Positions 58,395 to 64,000 of a stretch of DNA of 64,000 nt are shown here, one piece after another. Within the stretch, counting starts at the first letter, position 1, and each line of letters begins with the position of its first letter. Source of the DNA: Lasiosphaeris hirsuta. Taxonomy: Eukaryota > Ascomycota > Sordariomycetes > Sordariales > Lasiosphaeriaceae. Under the pieces are notes generated by a model, which saw only the letters and a list, made by a program, of their open reading frames with translations, was not told the origin of the DNA and did no database searches. Both the position numbers and the translations under genes were made by a program. The DNA is taken from NCBI GenBank assembly GCA_030549175.1, contig JAUKUA010000003.1, forward strand, positions 5,580,001-5,644,000. Direction: 5' to 3'.

Positions 58395-61300
58395 AATGTA
58401 TGATCGTAATTATGAAGTAAGGTAAGGGCCTCGGAAAGACAGCGAACTGGTGAGAGAAACAAGACACACGGGCGTATAGGTTGAGTAAATGGTGAGCAAG
58501 GCTTCCGGAGCGGGTGTCTCGAAGTGAATATAGCAATCGATGATCGAAAGAGACAAGAGACGGAGCTAGGAAACAGAAGCGAGAGATGTTTTGGAGCTGA
58601 GGAGATGCAAGACTGGAGCGGATGGTCGGTGCGGTGGGGGGTGGGCCGGAAGGTCTTATATCTTGTCCTGACGGGGCAGCGCAGGCATCGGTACTGTGAG
58701 ATGCCGGTGGAGTATTAGGAGAATAAGGTGAGCATCCGCGATGCCGGTGCCGGTCTAGTGTAAGCAGGGTCGATGAAGGAGGCTGATGCAGATGCAGACA
58801 TGGGCTTGGGCGTGGGCGTGCGTGGGCTTGGGCTCGAGCATGCGCATGGGACTTGAGCAAACACGCTGGACGAGGAGAAGGAGGTGGAGGACGAGGAGGC
58901 CCAAGAGTTTGACTGGTGACTGCGCAGTCTTGTACTTTCCGCAGGAGCAGGAGTAGGAAGCAGACCTCGACGTAGACCAGAGACCAGGAAGCGGTAGATT
59001 AGGAGGCCAGAGAAGGAACGAACACTGGCACTGGTATGGACAGGGTCAAGTGGGAGAGGAAAAGAAAAAGGAACAACCACAAGACATAAGAGACACGGAA
59101 GCGACCCCATGCTTCCCATGTTCTCATGTAAGGCATGTACGCAAGCAGCAACCGCAACAACTCCCTGTCGGTTTGCAAGCAGACTGGCATGCGGGCTTGG
59201 GTGGCATGGGGGGGAGGAAGAAAAACGGGCTCGCAATTTGGGACGCGCATGGAGGACGTTGTGGATGGAGTACTTACTTCCAACAACTGATCCCGCAACG
59301 CGCGCAGTGTAGAACGATGAACGGAAAGACAAGACGGCAGGAGCACGAGGGCTAGGCTGTGGAGAAGTGCAGGGGTGCCTAGATGGTACTAGATGGTACA
59401 GGCGGCACGGTGGTACGTACCCCAGCGCCCGCCCAGCCCAAGCTCTGGTCCAGGGTAGGAGCAGGCGCCCCATCGCTGCGGCATCAGTGCCTGGCTCCAG
59501 CGACGGCAGCGGCAGCTCTTGATTGAGGCACCCATTCTGTCAGGGTCGGTCAGGGTATCGCACAGTACACTACCACCGTGCAGCGCCCACAGTCCCTCGA
59601 GGTTCCATCCGAAGGCTCTCTTTCAATATTGTCACCCAGGACCTGACAGGACCAGAACCAGACTTTCTCGACAGAACTCTCAGGTCGCCTTTGCCCCCTC
59701 TCTCTCCTTCGGCTCCCCTCTTGGAAAGTGGGTAAAATGCCGCGGGACACGGTTGCCGCTCTCCCGCCCTCCACTGGTTACCTTTAAGCAAGCGAGAGTG
59801 AGGCCTATGGTATGGTCTCTTCCGTTTGCCAAAACGGTGCCCGCGCGGGCTGGATATTACACCTAGTCGGCCGATGACGACCTTCTGGACCATCCGTTTC
59901 TGCCGCATTGCGCACCCCAGATTCACCGCCTGCTACGGCTGTATTATTAGAAATGGTTGTGTGTGTCTGTCTGAGATAGCCTCTGTGTCTGAAGACCACA
60001 AAACCGGAGCAATCTCTCGACCCAGTGAATGGTCGGCTGCCATGGCGCTTGGCCATCAAAACGGGCCCCCGCGGTGCCATATGAGCTTCAGCGAAATGAG
60101 GGGTTATCGTGGCCGTGGACGGCGGCAAGCCCACTGAGCCAGTTGAAATTAGATAGCTTACTCCGCCGTCTCTCAAAAATTGCGAGGATTCGGGGAGCCG
60201 GGGCATGTGCTCAGCGCCATCGCCTGTGTATGTCTGAGCAAGATGCCCACAGAGGGTGCAGCATGCCGACTTGTCAAGGGATCAACATGTCGGCGGACGG
60301 AGCGGCGCCGGGCTACGCAGTGGGGCATCTGGGCATCGGGTGTTGCGACCAATGCTGACCCCTTGCGTGGACGTGGCGACAAGACATGTCTTGCGGACGA
60401 AACGTCACGGCCAGCATTGAAGAAGTAATAAGCTGAGCAATGATGCGGCAGAGGGCAATGGCGGGAATTGTGAGCTTGTCAGCCGCGTTGCCCGCAGAGC
60501 CAAGCTCAGAAGCTCACAAGCTTGCCACGGCAGTGTCCGGAGAGCGGTTCTTGGGGGAATGCCTGTCTATCCGTAGATATTCTATTGAATCCATGTGGAC
60601 TGCCAATAGATCAATACTGAACCCAGAGGCGGTAGCGTTGACGGGCGCGTCCGCGTCCGTCGCAGCGCCGAGGAACCGTTGCGCCGCCCAGAAATCTTGG
60701 AGGGCAAAATGCCCACAACCCCAAGCACTGCGCGGCTAGGCAGTACATCTTGGCAGACATTGCCGCCCTCCCAATGGTCCAACGGCCGACCTGGGACCAC
60801 ATTAAATCCATTCAGGTATAGCTTCATCGTCTTCCCGCTTGAGCCCTGGCTCTAATCTCTTACCCGCTTCCTTCCTGTGGCAACCCTCAAAGCCACTTTT
60901 GGATTAGGAGGCGAGAGAGCGCGGGTGACTTTCGGTTTCCCGTCATTCTCGATAATGCAAAGATGAAAACCAGGTGGCGTTTTGCGGGTGGCTGGATGTC
61001 GAGCCGACCACCCGAATTACTGATTGCGGCAGTATACACACAGTCTTGACAGTCCACATGGACGGCTCGGTCGCACACCCTCTTGGGAAACTGAATCTGG
61101 TGTCCGGGTTTCTTCCGTCAGCACGGTCTGGCAGCGAAGCTCTTGGAGGGGTACTTAATTGAACGTGGTGTTGGTGGAATCTTTCTCGATCGGGCGTCGT
61201 GGAGTGACGTTCCGTGCTTCGGTATCTACCGAGAGTCTGGTCAAGCCTCACGACATTTCGGTTTGCCCCTTTTTGCCCTTTTGCCCTCTATTGTTTTGTG

Positions 61301-64000
61301 GGTAACAAATCCTGCTCGTCATCTGGTTCGATTTTGATTCCTCGCTTCGTCTGAACATTGCTTGGTTTCGAGCCGCTTTTGCGTTCCCCTGCTGGCTCAG
61401 TCGCCCTTTCCCGATGTGGGAAAGACAGAGAACGCCCGGATCAAGCCGAGGCCAGTTCGCGCAGAAATCTGGCTCGTGCAGCTGACATGTCATTCGTCGC
61501 TCGAGCCTTCTCAACGCTCGGTCACGCCTCACAGTGGAAGATTCCTGAGCCAGAGCCTCCTCAATTTTTATCAGAAACGCAAAACCCCAAAAAGCTGCCG
61601 ATTTGAAACATTTCATCGGCTTGCGGGGTGACAGCGGAAAACAGACGCGATAAACGTCCTTGGCCATTGTCTCACTGATATGATCTTCCCTCGCCAATGC
61701 ACCCCGCAGATTTACGGATTTGCAGGCACGGACCTTAGGTTGGATATCCAGGCACGCTCTCCTGCGTGTCCTGCCGTTCCTGTTTGATCATCTGCAAGGC
61801 CACACTGATGAGCTAATAATTATCTCGGGATTTGTTTCCCGGTCGACGCGTCCAAGGATAACAGCAGCAGCAGCCAACTCGCATCGTAAACATTCCCTGC
61901 TCGAGCTGCGCTTCTGCTCATCATGACACCTCAAATATAATTCTGACGAGAGAAAACCCGGTCGCCAAACGTATGTAGCTTAGGTCGGCAGCCACCTGTA
62001 CATACACAGCCCTCCGGCATCGATTTGCTAGCGAAGCTTACGCTCACTGCATGCCGAGGACGAACGACCGCCAACACCTCACGGGGAATGATCAGCACTC
62101 CTGCTCAAAATAGCTGGTGAGATTCCCGACCCTCTGGATGGGGCACGGAAACAAAGGAAATCTCCGAATATTTTACGTCGGTTTCGTAACCGTTCGCATC
62201 GTCTCTGAAGTTTCAAGTTTCATGAACAAGGCTGGATATCATCAGCCTCTAGGGCTGCAGCTCACAGCGACCCTGAGCCTCAGGGCACGGTGCACTCAGC
62301 CTAGCAGCTTACTGCACGCTCCTGCATGCTGCACGGGTGGCACTCCTGTCGCGTCTCAGGCGAAATTGGAATGGGCCGTCTAGGCCTAGCTACCATCAGC
62401 AAGCAAGCACATGACTGGCCAAGCAAGACATCAACCAGTGCGGCTTGCGCTCAGATCAATACCGTTTTTCGAATAGGGGACAATACGCACATTCCCCCCG
62501 CGGGCAGTGGTAAGGCTGCGAGGGTTCAGGTTTGGAGTTGATATGTCCCCGCACGTGGGAGACGCCCAAGCACGCAACATGCCAAGATTCCGCCGTTGTT
62601 CCAACCCCCAATCCCTACACTGTTTCCCCTCAAAGCCACCGACCTGGGATCCAACTCCAGCCTTCGCTTGTCCCTTCCTTTGACCAGAAAAGGGGCGATC
62701 TACACACGTAACGTCGTCCGCATATTTGCATCCTCAGAAGGCCGAGTGGCTTGAGAGAGCAAGTATTCGTTATGTGTATGTACAGTCGGAACTGGGATTG
62801 CGGTCCCATATTCGTCCATTTTTTTTTTGGTACCGCATCCTGCCTTTTTCTCTAGGTTTCTTGCCGACGTTGCAGCTTGGCTCTGATGACCGAGGTGGCT
62901 TCCTCCTTTCCGAGGGGCTCCGCTAGCACGTTCTATTGCCCCTGAGCACCACATCACCTTCTAGTGAGCTCTGAAAACCGGCACATATTTTGAGCACTGA
63001 TGCCTCCAGTCTTGGGAAACCAAGGTCCGTGAGAGCTGAACATGTCCGCAAAAGGGATCGTCAAGCAACCTGGGGAAAAGGAGGCGCGAGGCTCACAAAG
63101 CGACTCTGGCATCTAGACCGTCGAGCTACCTACTCCCCCACGGAGGACTATTGGGGACGTGCTGCCCGCTCAAATACGCTACAGCGGTCTAAGTCAGCTG
63201 CAAGGAATCACCTCCAAGAAAGGAGGTGGGTGCATACTATCGCGTCAGCCTTCAGTTTCCCAGTTGGTGCGAACATGACCAAGTTGTCGCATTTTGCCGA
63301 CGCTGTCTCCCGCCTGGGGTTTCCCTGATATGACACTGTCTGCCCGGCCTGGTTAACTGTGCCGCAGCGCCGCTTTGGCCGGTATCACGGGTTCCCTGGA
63401 AAAGATTGACCCGGGCCGTGTCGGCAACCATGAGTTCGCGCCTAGTTGCGCATGGTGCGGAGTAACTACCTCGAGGATTGAGGATGGATTCCACAGCAGA
63501 AGCCATTGCATACTTCCTGGTGGCTGCAACAGCAGGCTGCCGAGATCACAGTCAACAGGATTCTACAGTGGGAAGCTAAACGGTGTTGCCACCACCTCAC
63601 CACGTATGCACGATGCTGACCTGGAGCTAGCAGATCGCTACGCAGCAGTGCAACCTGCACGCTATGGCGAACCCACCCAATCGAGCAGGTCGCCTCAAGG
63701 ACAAGAGAACAGGGGTCCGTACACGGCACTAACGCCGATGGAGAGCACGATGGTAGCCTCCCCGCCATGGACCGGGACGGGGTCTCAGGCCGAGCCGTGG
63801 ACAATGGACGGTTTCAATCTCCACACTGGCACCTACGGAGCAGACCAAGACGCAGCTTGCAGAGCTTGCGCAGCTAATCAATATTTCAATCTCTGCGTGG
63901 CGTCTTAATGGTTGTCGCATATTGTCGCCGCGATCGCGTGGCGCAAGTCTGGCCAATCGCACGCCCTCTGGCCTCTCTGGCCTACCGCCAGGCGCTTAGA
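58395..64000. other. 5.6-kb region with no supported gene
   Basis: Upstream of the DUF3455 gene to the window end. The longest frames (252 codons on the minus strand at 59473-58715; 177 codons near 63375-63908, no ATG) are rich in Ser/Pro/Arg, with no domain-like stretches and overlapping frames of similar length on the other strand. No tRNA could be confirmed. It may contain regulatory DNA or non-coding RNAs, or belong to genes whose coding parts lie outside the window. Confidence 0.5.

Noticed and set aside
58715..59473. 252-codon minus-strand frame
   Set aside because: Low-complexity Ser/Pro/Arg composition with similar-length frames on the opposite strand and no recognisable motif; probably fortuitous.
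63085..63150. tRNA-like D-arm on the minus strand (TAGCTCGACGGTCTAGA)
   Set aside because: No matching acceptor stem or T-arm (GGTTCRA) at the right distance, so at most a chance or eroded similarity.
63375..63908. 177-codon plus-strand frame near the window end
   Set aside because: Opens on a TTG, not ATG. The sequence is Ser/Gly-rich without motifs, and an overlapping minus-strand frame is almost as long.

Overview
This window is nuclear DNA of a filamentous ascomycete, most likely a Sordariomycete and perhaps Sordariales (inference). The evidence is: short 49-105 nt spliceosomal introns with GTNNGT-like donors and CTAAC/CTGAC branch points, a conidiation-specific con-6 gene, an Slt2/MGV1-type cell-wall MAP kinase, a Dim1 rRNA methylase, and a caspase-like protein of a kind common in filamentous fungi. 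Genes are monocistronic on both strands and separated by long GC-mixed intergenic DNA. I see no operon, CRISPR array, intact transposon, rRNA or convincing tRNA.

Layout. 1-400: end of ribosomal protein L10 (uL16). 2474-9227: two long uncharacterised proteins on the plus strand; the second has an N-terminal Cys/His cluster, a coiled coil and an acidic tail. 10573-14589 (minus): an unknown 248-aa protein and the 12-exon DIM1 gene. 15697-17509: alpha-arrestin with PY motifs. 18593-23952: a large PIAS/Siz-type SP-RING protein (minus), divergent from UTP15 (plus, to 25641). 26376-31365 (minus): an Inn1/Fic1-like C2 protein and con-6. 33124-33710: TMEM234-like membrane protein. 34580-35530 (minus): unknown 182-aa protein. 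38407-40235: proteasome alpha-1 (minus), head to head with a WKF-domain protein (plus). 42000-45310: an accessory island of decayed coding sequence, including a caspase-like gene broken by a frameshift and a stop. 46394-47683 (minus): SIS-domain sugar-phosphate isomerase-like protein. 50533-54326: low-molecular-weight tyrosine phosphatase, then the cell-wall-integrity MAP kinase. 57563-58394 (minus): secreted DUF3455 protein. 58395-64000: no gene I can support.

Much of the content is housekeeping. L10, Dim1 and Utp15 serve ribosome production. The proteasome subunit, the SP-RING protein and the alpha-arrestin serve protein turnover and SUMO/ubiquitin control. The MAP kinase, Inn1-like protein and con-6 serve wall, septum and conidial development. 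The most unusual points are two GC-AG introns, two in-frame stop-free introns, a tandem-duplicated glutamine block, several perfect palindromes and the decayed caspase-like gene. All gene models come from reading splice signals and conserved protein motifs by eye. No database search was run.
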